64,000 bases of DNA from Mycolicibacterium tusciae (GTDB lineage: Bacteria; Actinomycetota; Actinomycetes; Mycobacteriales; Mycobacteriaceae), in NCBI RefSeq assembly GCF_002086795.1, contig NZ_MVIM01000001.1:1-64000 (forward strand), given 5' to 3'. Below the pieces are notes generated by a model, which searched no databases, was not told where the DNA came from, and saw only the letters and a list, made by a program, of their open reading frames with translations. The position numbers and the translations under genes were made by a program. Below are positions 1-11,100 of this stretch, in pieces. Every line of letters begins with the position of its first letter. Position 1 is the stretch's first letter.

Positions 1-59
1 GGAACATCGCGACGCCATCGGCGGATGCGCAGGTCGCGGCGTGCCGCGCGGCGCTGGCC

Positions 60-175
60 GCGGGCGGCGTCGACGCCCCCCCCGGGGGCGCGGGGGCAGC
101 CCCCCGCCCCCGCCCCCCCGGTGGGGGCCCGCCCCCCCGGCCCCCCCGGCACAGGGGGGGGGCGAAAATACCGGC
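60..175. other. Anomalous poly-C/poly-G low-complexity stretch
   Basis: This short stretch is almost nothing but alternating runs of C and G, with at least eight homopolymers of five or more bases. It is far more extreme than the surrounding GC-rich coding DNA. On the minus strand it follows a proline-rich coding tail, and the reading frame becomes implausible (Gly/Pro/Arg only) inside it. Natural hairpin-forming DNA between convergent genes is possible. A base-calling or assembly error in a very GC-rich hairpin is at least as likely. Frames crossing this point should not be trusted. Confidence 0.6.
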
Positions 176-639
176 GGCGGTGGCGGTGCCATCGGCGGTG
201 CCGGGGGCATCGGCGCCTGCTGATTCATCAGCACGATCGGGGCGCCGGGGGGCGGTGGCACCTGATCGGGCGGCATCGGCAAGAACATGTGGTTGTTGAA
301 CTGCGACTGATAGGCGCCACCGCCGCCGATCTTGACGCCGCCACCTTCTCCGGAGGACACCGGCGTGCCGTCGGGCAGCGTCGCGGCGGTGTGGCCGCCA
401 TTCCAGCCCACGTTGAGCGCGCCGGGCTGCGTGCCGTACTGGAAGCCACGCGCAAGCAGTGCCTGCTCGATGTTCCCGGTGTGGAACCGGTCCCCGTAGA
501 CGGGGCGTCCGGTCGCCGCGTTGGTGACCCAGGAGACCAGTCCTGAGCAGTCGGTACCGGCCGGGGAATCCCCACCGGTGACGTAAGGCGTGCCGGACAC
601 GGAATTGACTAGCGTCAAAAGCGTTGCAACAGCAAACAT
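160..639 (-). CDS. Secreted NlpC/P60-like (C40-type) cell-wall hydrolase, 3' end uncertain
   Basis: The reading frame has a short hydrophobic N terminus (MFAVATLLTLVNSVSGTPYV), then the putative catalytic motif GGDSPAGTDCSGLVSWV with the nucleophile Cys. A second motif, NVGWNGGHTAATLPDG, supplies a candidate catalytic His. After about 120 residues it turns into a Pro-rich tail (PPPPGAP, MPPAPPMAPPPPPP). This Cys/His arrangement is known from mycobacterial proteins of the NlpC/P60 peptidoglycan-endopeptidase superfamily, which are often labelled glycoside hydrolase. The C terminus cannot be defined, because the frame runs into the anomalous G/C stretch and no credible stop is seen. The ATG at 639 is the simplest start. 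A GTG at 690 in the same frame would lengthen the hydrophobic N terminus by 17 residues. There is no strong ribosome binding site at either. Confidence 0.6.
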
Positions 640-693
640 GACGCCGGACGTTAACAGAGCGTTTTGCGGGCCGCCAAAATTTGTGATCACGTT

Positions 694-739
694 CACCGAA
701 TATGGTGTGACCGCGACCACAATACCGAAATTCGGTGTG
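694..739. promoter_or_regulatory. Paired ACCGAA-N-GGTGTG elements, one a perfect palindrome
   Basis: Two similar elements lie 30 bp apart: ACCGAATATGGTGTG at 694-708 and ACCGAAATTCGGTGTG at 724-739. The second contains the perfect 13-bp palindrome ACCGAA-A-TTCGGT (724-736). They sit 55-100 bp upstream of the ATG of the NlpC/P60-like gene on the minus strand, where an operator would be expected. The regulator is unknown. The rest of 640-932 shows no gene that I can support. Confidence 0.4.
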
Positions 740-932
740 CTACTTCACTCAACTTCGGCCGGGAAATGGCGTATTCGCCGATTTGTTTGCTGGTCGTGAC
801 CGTTGTGTTAGCGATTTATGTTGCAGAGAGCAACTATTCGTGACGATGATGCTATTTGAGCGCGACAGAACTTACGAAAAGCATTGCAATGCAATCAATT
901 ACGCCAGCGAATCCAACGCTGAACAGCGGCGC

Positions 933-2066
933 TTACGCGTAGGCGAGCAGGAGCGGGACGTTCTGCTCGGCGCTCGTCAGTGAGCCATGGTGGCCGATCA
1001 ACGAAGACTCCAGTGGCTCGACCGTTCGTCTCAGCAAACCTACAGAACCGCGGGCTGCGGCTACGACATCGCCGATTCGGCTTCGCGTCGTGTCGCTCAC
1101 ACGCTCGCCGAACCAGCCGGCGCCAATAGCCTCGTCGCGCGAGACCACCCATGCCCGACCTGCGAGCGTGGCCTGCCATGTCGTCAACACGTCGTCGGCC
1201 GCGCCGGGGACTACATATATGTGCCGCGCCCGAGCCTCGCCCCCGATATCGGCCACTCCGACGGTGAGCGAGTCGTCGCTGTCGATGTCGACGTCGTCGG
1301 TGCCGACGGTGACCATCCCGTGGTCGGCCACGACTGCGAGCAGCCCTCCGGGCGGCAGGCCCTCGACAATAGATTCCACCAGCCGGTCAATCTGGCGCAG
1401 CTGCATGATCCACGCGGTCGATCCGGGCCCGTAGAGGTGGCCCATCATGTCGAGTTCGCTGTGGTAGGCGTAGCAGAACCCGCCGGCGGCGACGGATTCG
1501 CGCACCCGCGCCGACAGATCGCCCATCGCGTGCACGCCGATGTACCGGCCGCCGCGCAGCGCCGCGCGCGTCATCCCGGACCCGGTGAACTCGGCTCCGG
1601 AGATGACGCTGACCGACGCCCCCGCCGAGACGGCCCGTTCGAACGTCGTCGGCATCGGCTGCACCTGCTCGGGCGGCGCTGCGTCTCGCACGTCGGCGCC
1701 CCACGGGTGTATGCGCCAGCGCAAAGAGTTCACCACCCCGACGTCGGGCAACCGGAAGGAGTAACCGACCATGCCGTGCTCGCCGGAGCGACAGCCGGTG
1801 CCCAGCGCGGCGAGTCCGGCGACGGTGGTGGCCGGGAAGCCGACCTGCAGGTTGCGGCCGCGAAGGCCGGCCATGACGGGTGCTTCGGCGGGGTGTTCGT
1901 CGAGTAATTCCGCGCCGAGCCCGTCGACCAGCAGTACGCAGGCGCCGGTGATATCAGCGTCTAACGGTATTCGGCTGTCGAATCCGGCGACACCCATCGC
2001 GGAGAGAACGGACGGAATGACGTCGGCGAGGTGTGGGGTGTCTGGGCTCGGCTGCGGCAGGTCCAC
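933..2066 (-). CDS. Alkaline-phosphatase-superfamily nucleotide pyrophosphatase/phosphodiesterase
   Basis: The protein has about 377 residues and the family's metal and nucleophile motifs in order. VDGLG near residue 48 gives the first metal Asp. GFPATT near residue 80 gives the nucleophile Thr. ELDMMGHLYGPGS near residue 230 supplies Asp and His, ADHGM near residue 258 supplies the Asp-His pair, and GHHGSLT near the C terminus supplies the last His. Members of this NPP-like family hydrolyse phosphodiester or pyrophosphate bonds; the substrate cannot be read from sequence. I chose the GTG at 2066 (VDLPQPSP...) because the family begins about here, although the frame stays open further upstream. 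No signal peptide is visible, so it is probably cytoplasmic. It is divergent from the giant regulator gene with only about 79 bp between the starts, so the two promoters must overlap. Confidence 0.85.
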   Translation of the reverse strand: MDLPQPSPDTPHLADVIPSVLSAMGVAGFDSRIPLDADITGACVLLVDGLGAELLDEHPAEAPVMAGLRGRNLQVGFPATTVAGLAALGTGCRSGEHGMVGYSFRLPDVGVVNSLRWRIHPWGADVRDAAPPEQVQPMPTTFERAVSAGASVSVISGAEFTGSGMTRAALRGGRYIGVHAMGDLSARVRESVAAGGFCYAYHSELDMMGHLYGPGSTAWIMQLRQIDRLVESIVEGLPPGGLLAVVADHGMVTVGTDDVDIDSDDSLTVGVADIGGEARARHIYVVPGAADDVLTTWQATLAGRAWVVSRDEAIGAGWFGERVSDTTRSRIGDVVAAARGSVGLLRRTVEPLESSLIGHHGSLTSAEQNVPLLLAYA

Positions 2067-2145
2067 AAGCCGAGCCTGCCACACCGCCGGGTGGTCTTTA
2101 CCAATCCTTGACCGCGTATTGAATCCGCGCCCTGACGATGGACGA

Positions 2146-5100
2146 GTGACTACGCTTTCACACGTGGAGCTGGGGGTTTTAGGGCCTCTACAGGTCCGGC
2201 AGTATGGTCTGCCGGTCGCTGTCCCCGGCGCAAAACCACGCGCCGTCCTCACCATGCTCGGTCTGCACGGCGGTTCTGTCGTCACCGCCGACGCCCTCGC
2301 CGAACTGCTCTGGGGTGCTCGTCCACCACGCACCGCCGTCAAGGCGTTGCAAACTCACATCTCTTCTCTGCGTCGCGCCCTCGGTGAGGGTTATGTGCTG
2401 ACGGAGGGGACCGGGTGGACGCTCAGTACGACCGAGGTCGACGCCACCCGGTACAAGCTGGCCGCCAGGCTGGGGCGCGAGGCGTTCGCGGGTGGAGACG
2501 CCGGCCAAGCGGTGGCCCGCTTCGACGAGGCGCTGGCGCTGTGGCGCGGCGCTCCCGAGCTGCCGGATGGTCCGCGCGGCGGGGCGGAGAAGACGCGGTG
2601 GATCGAGGGGCACGCCGCGTTGGTGGAGGACCGCGCCGATGCGCTGCTCGCGACGGGGCGGGCCGCCGAAATCGTCGGCGAGCTGGAGGCCGCGATCGCC
2701 GATGCGCCACTGCGGGAGAGGCGATGGGGACAGTTGATGCTCGCCCTTTATCGCGCGGGCAGGCAGGGTGAATCGCTCGGGGCGTATCAGCGGGCACGCT
2801 CGATGCTCGCCGACGAGCTCGGCGTCGACCCGGGACCGGATCTTCGCCGACTGGAAGCCGCGATCGTTGCGCAGGACGACACATTGGAACTAGCGGTCTC
2901 ACAGCAACTTTCGACAGTAACCAAGGCGGTGACCTTCCTGCTCACCGACATCGAGGGGTCGACCGCAGCCTGGGAAGCCCAAGCCAACGCCATGGCGGTG
3001 GCTCTCGCGCGGCACGACGAGATCGTCGAACAGGTCGTCACGTCCCGGGGCGGGCGGCTCATCAAGACTCGCGGCGAGGGCGACGCGACGTTCTCGGTCT
3101 TCGACCGACCGTCGGGGGCGGCGGCCGCCGCCATCGAGCTGCAGGAAGCGGTCCGTCACGAACCGTGGGCGCTGTCGGAGCCCATGTGCATCCGGGTGGC
3201 ACTGCACACCGGCGAGGTCGAATTGCGCGATGGCGACTACTTCGGCCGAGCGGTCAATCGTGCCGCGCGCCTGCGCTCGTTGGCCGCCGGCGGGCAGATC
3301 CTCTGTTCGGGCGCCACGGCCGAACTCGTCATCGACACGCTTTCGGACGACGTCCTCCTCATCGATCTGGGATCGCGCCAGCTGAAGAACCTGGCTCGCC
3401 CGGAGCATGTCTTCGAACTGCGCCTGGAGAGCGCCGTAGGCCCCGCCACTCCCATGACCGAAGCGCCACCCATGGAGCGACCCGACCTGCCCGCCGTCCT
3501 CGCCGGACCAGGGCCGTTCGTCGGGCGAGCCCCAGAACTCGAGCAACTTCTCTCTGCATGGCAACTAACACTCGACGCCGGCACCCGCGCCGTACTGATC
3601 GCCGGTGAACCAGGCGTTGGCAAGACCCGGCTGTCCGGTGAATGGTCACGTCAGGCCTACGGGCAAGGTGCCGTCGTCCTTTACGGCCGCTGTGACGAGG
3701 ACCTCGGTGCCCCGTATCAGCCGTTCGCGGAAGCCCTACGGTCGCTGGTGCCCTGCCTCGGCGCCAGCCGGTTGCGCGAGTTGCGAGGAGTCGAAGCACT
3801 TCTTGCATTGGTTCCCGGACTGACCGATGTGCTACCCGATCTGACAGCGCCTCCCCGCGCCGACGCGGACACCGAGCGCTACGCGCTTTTCGATGCCGTC
3901 GTTGCGCTGCTGGGAATCGCCTCCGCGAGTGCACCTGTCGTGCTGGTTCTCGACGATCTCCACTGGGCGGCCAAGCCCACCCTGCTGCTACTGCGGCATC
4001 TTCTGCGGTTCGGAGAGCACGCCCGTGTGCAGATCGTCGGGACGTACCGCAGCACCGACCTGGACCGCTCCCACCCCTTGGCGGCGATGCTCGCCGACCT
4101 GCACCGCGACGGCTCCGCGAATCGCCTTCAGCTCAGCGGTCTCGACGAGGACGACGTCACCGCCTACGTCGCCGAGGCGGGTTACGACGACGAAGAGCTC
4201 GGACGCGCGTTGGCGTCAGTGACGGGTGGAAATCCGTTCTTCCTGATCGAGGCGCTGCGCCACGTGGACGAAAGCGGTGGCCATTGGGATCCGAGCACCC
4301 TGCCACAAGGCGTCCGGGAAGCGGTGAGTCGCAGGCTTTCTCGGCTTCCAGCGGATACGAACAAAGCTCTTGCGGCGGCGGCGGTAGTCGGCAGCCGGTT
4401 CGCGATCGATCTGGTCGAGCGTGTGGTCGGCGAAGACCTCGTCGACGCATTCGACGAAGCGTCCAAGGCCGGAATCGTCATTGAAGAACCGGGCGGTCGT
4501 TACCGGTTCAACCACGCCATCGTCCGGCAGTCGCTGCTAGCCGAGCTCGCATCGGTGCGGCGCATGCGGCTCCATCAGCGGATCGCCTCGACGCTCGAAA
4601 GCGAGCAGGGTGCCGACGACGAACTGCTCGCCGAACTGGCTTACCACTACTTCGAATGCGCGTGGGCGGGCAACGCGGTCAAGGCTGTCGACTACTGTCG
4701 GCGTGCCGCGGATCAGGCGATGGCACGCCTGGCCTACGAAGGCGCGGCCGACCTCTACGACAAGGCACTGCACGCACTCGATGAGCTCGACGATGAGTTG
4801 CCCGACCGCGCCGACCTGCAAGCCGAGCTGTTGGTCGCTCGTTGTGAGGCGCTGCTGGCCGCGGGTGATGTGGGCTCAGCGAGGGGCGCGGTCTCGCAGT
4901 TGCAAGGCGCCGCAAACGATTCCGCGCGCCTGGCGGCCTGGGGCACGTGCTTCGACGGCCAGCTGTCGATGCTCACCGATCCCGAGCGTCTGGACGAAAT
5001 CGAGACCGCGCTGGGCGCGGCGGCCGTGGAGCTTGCCGGACTTGACGACGCCGCAGGGGAGGCCAAGGCCCACACAGTCCGGGCCGGGTGTCTGGCCCGT

Positions 5101-8100
5101 CTCGGCCGGATCGGCGATTGCGAAACCGCGTTGGACCAGGCGCTCACTGCGGCGCGACGCGCTGGCGAGCACCGCAGAGTGAACGCTGTGCTGGCCGGCG
5201 CACCGCTTGCGGCGCTGTGGGGGCCGAATCCGGTTCCGCGCGCGGGCGGGCGTTGTCTGGATGTGGTTCGGCTCCTTCGCATCACGACGGGGTCGCCGGT
5301 CGTCGAGGCGACGTCAACGCGATGCCAAGGCGTACTAGATGCATTTCGCGGGCGCGCCGCCGCGGGTCGTCATCTGATCGACTCTGCCAGACGCACCCTC
5401 ACCGAGCTCGGCATGCGGCACGCACTACTCGAAGTGGACCAGTTCGCAGGGATCGTCGAACTGGTCGCAGACGATCCGGCAGCTGCTGAAAAGCACTTCC
5501 GACGGGCCTACAAAGGCTTCCGCCGCATGGGTCTCGACGTTGACACCGCCGACACCGCGGCGTTGCTGGCCCGCGCATGTCTTGCGCTCGACAAAGATAC
5601 CGAAGCCGACGAATTATGCACGGAGAGTGAGGAACTCGCCGGCCACGCGTTGAAGCCGGCGATCGCCTGGCGGACCGTGCGCGCGCAGTTACTGGCACGT
5701 CAGGGTGATCATGACCGAGCGAAGCGGGTGGCTGAGGATGCTATCGCCATCGCGGAGCGCACCGACGAACTGGTCGATCACGGCGACGCATGTCTGGCCT
5801 TGGCGACGGTGTTGGATATTGCTGGCGATGCCGCGGGGGCGCGAGCCGCCGCCGAGAACGCGGTCAGCTTGTACGAACTCAAGGGGGCAGCGGCACTTGC
5901 GGAGAAGGCGCGAAGGCTCGCAGGCAAGGGCGAGCACCCGACTGGCGCGCCTACACAGGAAGCGCCACCTGCCGAGGTCGAAAACTCGTGCGTACGCGTG
6001 ATCCGCCGTCTAGACGCTGCCGCCGATAGTGGGGCCTGGGACGACTACCAGGATATGTACGCGACCGATGTTGCCGTCGAGAGCCGGCGCAAAATCGTCG
6101 GATTCGATCAACTTGATCTTCCGACGGATGAATGGCCAACGACGGCAAGACGCCTCGCCGACGCCGGCGCGGTGCGCCACCGCCACGAGATTGTCGCCGT
6201 GCGCGGCGAGCGCCTGGCTCTTGCTCGATTGGTGATCGGCAGTGCCGACATGAGCGCTGGGGCCCCGCAAGAAGAGGTACTTGAGTTATACGGCCTTGAC
6301 ACGGAAGGTCGAATCGCCATGCGGCTTTGGTTCGACATCGAAGACATCGACGCCGCAATGGCTGAGCTCGACGCCACACACACCCGGCTCGAGAACCAAC
6401 CTTCGCGAGCTCCGAGCGTTCAGCAGGACAATGCGTGCACACAAGTCATCAACCGCCTAGTCGATGCTCTCAATCGCGAGGATTGGGAAAGGGTCGACCA
6501 ACTGTCGGCAACGGACGTCGAGGTCGAGAGTCGCAGAAAATTCATTGCGTTCACACACGATGACCTCTTTTCGGGCGATTGGACGCAGAACGTCAGGAGA
6601 CTTTCCCGTGAAGCGGGCGACATCTACTACCGGCACGAGGTTGTCGCCATCCGAGGCGAACGCCTGGCTCTCATCCGACTGAAACTTGGGACTGCTGATG
6701 GGAGCCAGGGGGCGCCGCATTCTGAGATGCTTCAGGTAGCGGGTCTCGATCGGTCCGGCCGCTTTTCATTTTCGGTGTGGTTCGACCTCGATGACATGGA
6801 CGCCGCGATCGCTGAACTCGGCGCCGCGCACGCGCGGTTGGAAAGACAACCTCCGCGACCATTACTCGAGAACGCCGCTTCCCGCGCCGATGACCGACTG
6901 ATCACGCTCCTTGGCGGCAATCGCTTGGACGAGATTGATGTGCTGTTTTCTCAGGACACTCGGGTCGATGACCGACGGCAAGGTCTTCGCCGCGAGAGCA
7001 ACGATCGCGCGACAACGGTCGAAAATATCCGGGCCATCGCAGCCTTGGGTGTCATCGTCGCGAAGACGACGATCGCCCTGCGAGGCGATCATCTCTGCCT
7101 CAGCCAAATTCGCTTCAAGGAAGATACCGAGCGGCCCGACGCGTTCTGCGTTCAAGCGCTCGAAATCACCGAGGTGAACACCGACGGGTTGATGGTAGCC
7201 AAGGTCGAGTTTGATCTCGACGATATCGACGCCGCCATCACTGAACTCGACGCCCGATACCTCGCCGGTCAAGCAGCGCCGTTCCGGGACACATGGTCCG
7301 TCATCGCCGAGTCCTACGCCGCGGTCAGCCGGGGTGAGCTGCCACCGACCACGCGGGATTGCGAGAACATTGACCATCGCCGAGCGGCGGCGTTCGCGCC
7401 CGGCGAGCTGATCGCGTACCTCCGTGCCGGGCGTGAACTCGACCAAGGCATCGGACCGTATATCGAGGTTGTGCATCGGCTGACCAACCGCGGAGCGGTC
7501 ATCACCTACGCAGCGCACGCCAGATCGTCGGACGGCTTCGACGCCGAGTGGCGGGAAATTACGATGTCAACGGTCGATGGCGACCTGATCAACCGCTGCG
7601 AGATCTTCGACGAGGCAGACCTCGACGCAGCAGTCGCGAGATTTGAACATCTCACCCGTCCGGCGCCGCGGCTGGAAAACTCAGCAAGCCAACTTGCCCG
7701 GCGCTTCGGGGCGTATTTCGCGACTGGCCGCTGGGATGCGATGACGGAGATATTGGCCGACGACATGTCAACTGACGATCGCCGTACGGTTGTCAGCGCC
7801 GGCCACCAACATGGTCGAGATGCCGTGCTCGCTGAATTGCGGATGATCGGCGACCTCGGGGGCACGAAGATCGTGTCCAGAGTCCTTGCGATCCGCGGGG
7901 ACCGCCTTGCTCTGAATCGAGTGTGCTTCTCGGGTCGAGACCAACGGCCCGACGCGTTCATCGCGGAAGCACTTGTCGTGGTAGAGGTCAACGCCGACGA
8001 CCGGATGACAGCGCACGTCGCGTTCGACGTCGACGATATCGACTCCGCCTTCGAAGAACTCGACGCCCGATACCTCGCCGGCGAAGCGGCCCCGCACTCA

Positions 8101-11100
8101 CACACATGGTCGGTCATCGGCCGGAATGTCGCGGCGTTCAATCGTGGCGATCGCTCCACGACAACCCCGGACTGGGTCACCATCGACCACCGCCGTGTTG
8201 CGATATTCGCACCAGGAGAATTGGCCACCGCGGTACGGGACGCCGCGGCCCCAACGCCGGAATTCCGAGCCCGCAATGTCGCTGTGCATCGGCTAAGTGA
8301 TCGCGGTGCGGTCGTGACGACTTCGTCCCATGGGACCTCGCCAGAGGGCTTCGAAGCCGAGTGGAAGGTCATACAGATTCTTACGGTTGATGGCGAACTG
8401 ATAAGCCGTTGTGAACTTTTCGACGAGACCGATATCGACGCCGCGCTCGCAAGGTTCGAACAGCTGACCCGTCCGGCACCGCAGTTGGATAACGCGGCAA
8501 GTCAAGTGTACGAGCGCTTCTGGACATGCATCCAAGCCAGAGACTGGGCCGCGCTGGCCAACCTGCTGGCCGACGACATTGTCACCGATGATCGACGCCG
8601 GGTCGTCAATGAAGGCGTCAGACACGGTCGAGTTGCCGAAATCGCGAGCACGCAAGCCCTCGCCAGCCTCGGGCTCGACAACGCAACGGTAACCGTCATC
8701 GCAAGCCGGGGGGAGCGCCTCACGCTCAGTCGGGTCGGCTCTGAAGCGTTCCAGATGTATGCTCTCAACCTCGTTGAGATCAACGTCGATAGGCAGATCG
8801 CTGCGGTCGTGGGATTCGAGGTCGACGATTTCGACTCAGCCATCGCCGAGCTCGAGGCCCGATACCTAGCCGGCGAAGCAGCCAGCCATGCGCGCACATG
8901 GAAGGCGATTGTAGAGGCCTACGCCGCGTTCAACCGGCGCGAGATCCACGCGACGACGCCCGACTGGGTCAACGTCGACAACCGTCGGGGAGCAGCTTTC
9001 GCCCCAGGCGACATGATCGCCTACATCCAGGCTGCATGGGACGACTCGCCCGACACCAAGATCTACATCGCGGCGGTGCATCGGCTGAGCAGCGCCGGAG
9101 CGGTTGTCACCCATGTCGCACACGGGATCTCGGAGGATGGGTTCGACGCCCACTGGCAGGACATCGATGTCCTGACCGTGGAAGGCGCTAGGGTCAGCCG
9201 ATCTGAATTGTTCGACGAGGCAGACCTGGCCGCCGCGCTCGCGAGGTTCGACGAACTCAGTCGTCCGGTCCCGCGGCTGGAGAACGCGGCGAGCCGCGCG
9301 TACGAGCACTTCAATGAGCACCTCGCGCTTCGCAACTTGGACGCCATGGCGGAGATGATCGCGGACGACATCTGCGACCACGATCTCCGCCGAGTGGTGG
9401 GCCGTGGCGTCACACACGGTCGACAGATTCAGATGGCGAACTTGCAGGCTGTCATCGACCTCGGTATCAAGTACATATCGTTCAAGGTCATCGCGTTACG
9501 CGGAGATCGCCTCGCACTCCTTCGCGCTCGCGTAGCGGGCGGGGATCAGCGACCCGAGGCTTTCGCCCTTGAGCAACTGCAGATCATCGAAGTCGACACC
9601 AACAACCGGATCCGAATGAGTGTTCTGCTCGATCTAGACGACATCGGCGCCGCGTTCGAGGAGCTCGAGAAGCGGTATCTCGCTGGCGAAGCGGCCGCGC
9701 ACTCGGAGACCTGGTCGGTTCTGACGCAAGCCTACGCCGCACTCAACCGTCACGAGCTTCCGGCTATCACGCCGGACTGGATCAATATCGACCATCGGCA
9801 GGGAGCGTCGTTCCCGCCTGGTGAGATTTTCGCATACCTCGGTGCGACCTGGAATCTGATGCCGGACTATAGGATGCGCATCACTGCCGTGCATCGGCTG
9901 AGTAGCCTCGGGGCAGTCGTCACTCATAACGCGTACGGGATTTCGCAAGAGGGATTCGACGCCGAGTGGCGGCTGGGCGCCCTCTTCACGTTCGACCGCG
10001 ACCTCATCAGCCGTTGCGAACTCTACGACGAGGCAGACCTCGACGCTGCACTCGCGAGGTTCGACGAACTCAATCCTCCGGCGCCGCGGCTGGAGAATGC
10101 GGCGAGCCAAGCATACGACCGCTTCCTAGCGCACTGCGTTGCTCATGAATGGAGCTCTCTGGCAGAGATTCTCACCGTCGACATGCTTCATGACGATCGC
10201 CGTGGGCTGGGTGCAGGAATCCGACACGGCCGGGAAGCCGAGATCGAAAATGTGCGGACGACCGCGGATCTGGGTGCGATCAATGCAACATCGACGGTCA
10301 TCGCTACCCGAGGGGAGCGCCTAGCCCTCTCTCGTAATCGCTTCTGTATCCAGGAACAGGGGCCCGATGCGTTCCTCTTGGAGGTGCTCGGCATCGTCGA
10401 GGTCGACGCAGACAACAGGATCGTGGCGCGGGTGGGGTTCGACCTCGACGACGTCGAAGCTGCTTTCGAGGAGCTCGACGCCCGTTATATCGCAGGCGAA
10501 GCAGCTGTTTACGCACACACCTGGTCACTGATCGCAGGGGTTTACGCCACGTTCAACCGGCATGAACTCCCTACGGTGGACTGGGTTGCAGTCGATCACC
10601 GGCGAGTTACACCATTCGCATCCGGCAACCAGACCGCGTCCATCCGCGCCACGTGGGATCTCATGCCGGACTTCGCCATCCACGTCGAGTCGGTGCATCG
10701 ACTCAGCAGCGCCGGAGCGGTTGTCACCCATACTGCGCGTGGGACATCGCCAGACGGTTTTGACGCTGAGTGGCGCCATATCCAACTTCTGAGTGTCGAA
10801 GGTGAACAGGTCAGGCGCTCCGACCTGTTCGACGAGGCAGACCTCGACGCCGCGCTTGCTCGTTTCGATGAGTTACACCTTCAGACACCGCGATTAGAGA
10901 ACGCCGCAAGCCAAGCAACCGAACGCTTGCTGGCGAGCTTCGGGGCGCGCGACTGGACCGCAATGGCGGGGATACTGGCCGACGACGTTTCCGGTGACGA
11001 TCGCCGTCGGGTGGTCGGCGGGGGAGTCCGATACGGTCGAAATGCCGAGATCGCAAACATGCGGGCAAGCGCCGATCTCGGGTCCACGAATATAACGTCG

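Noticed and set aside
7506..8372. Long antisense reading frames across the repeat array
   Set aside because: They mirror the high-GC coding strand, have low-complexity Ser/Arg/Pro translations, and recur with each repeat because the repeats are similar. The forward frame has continuous homology.
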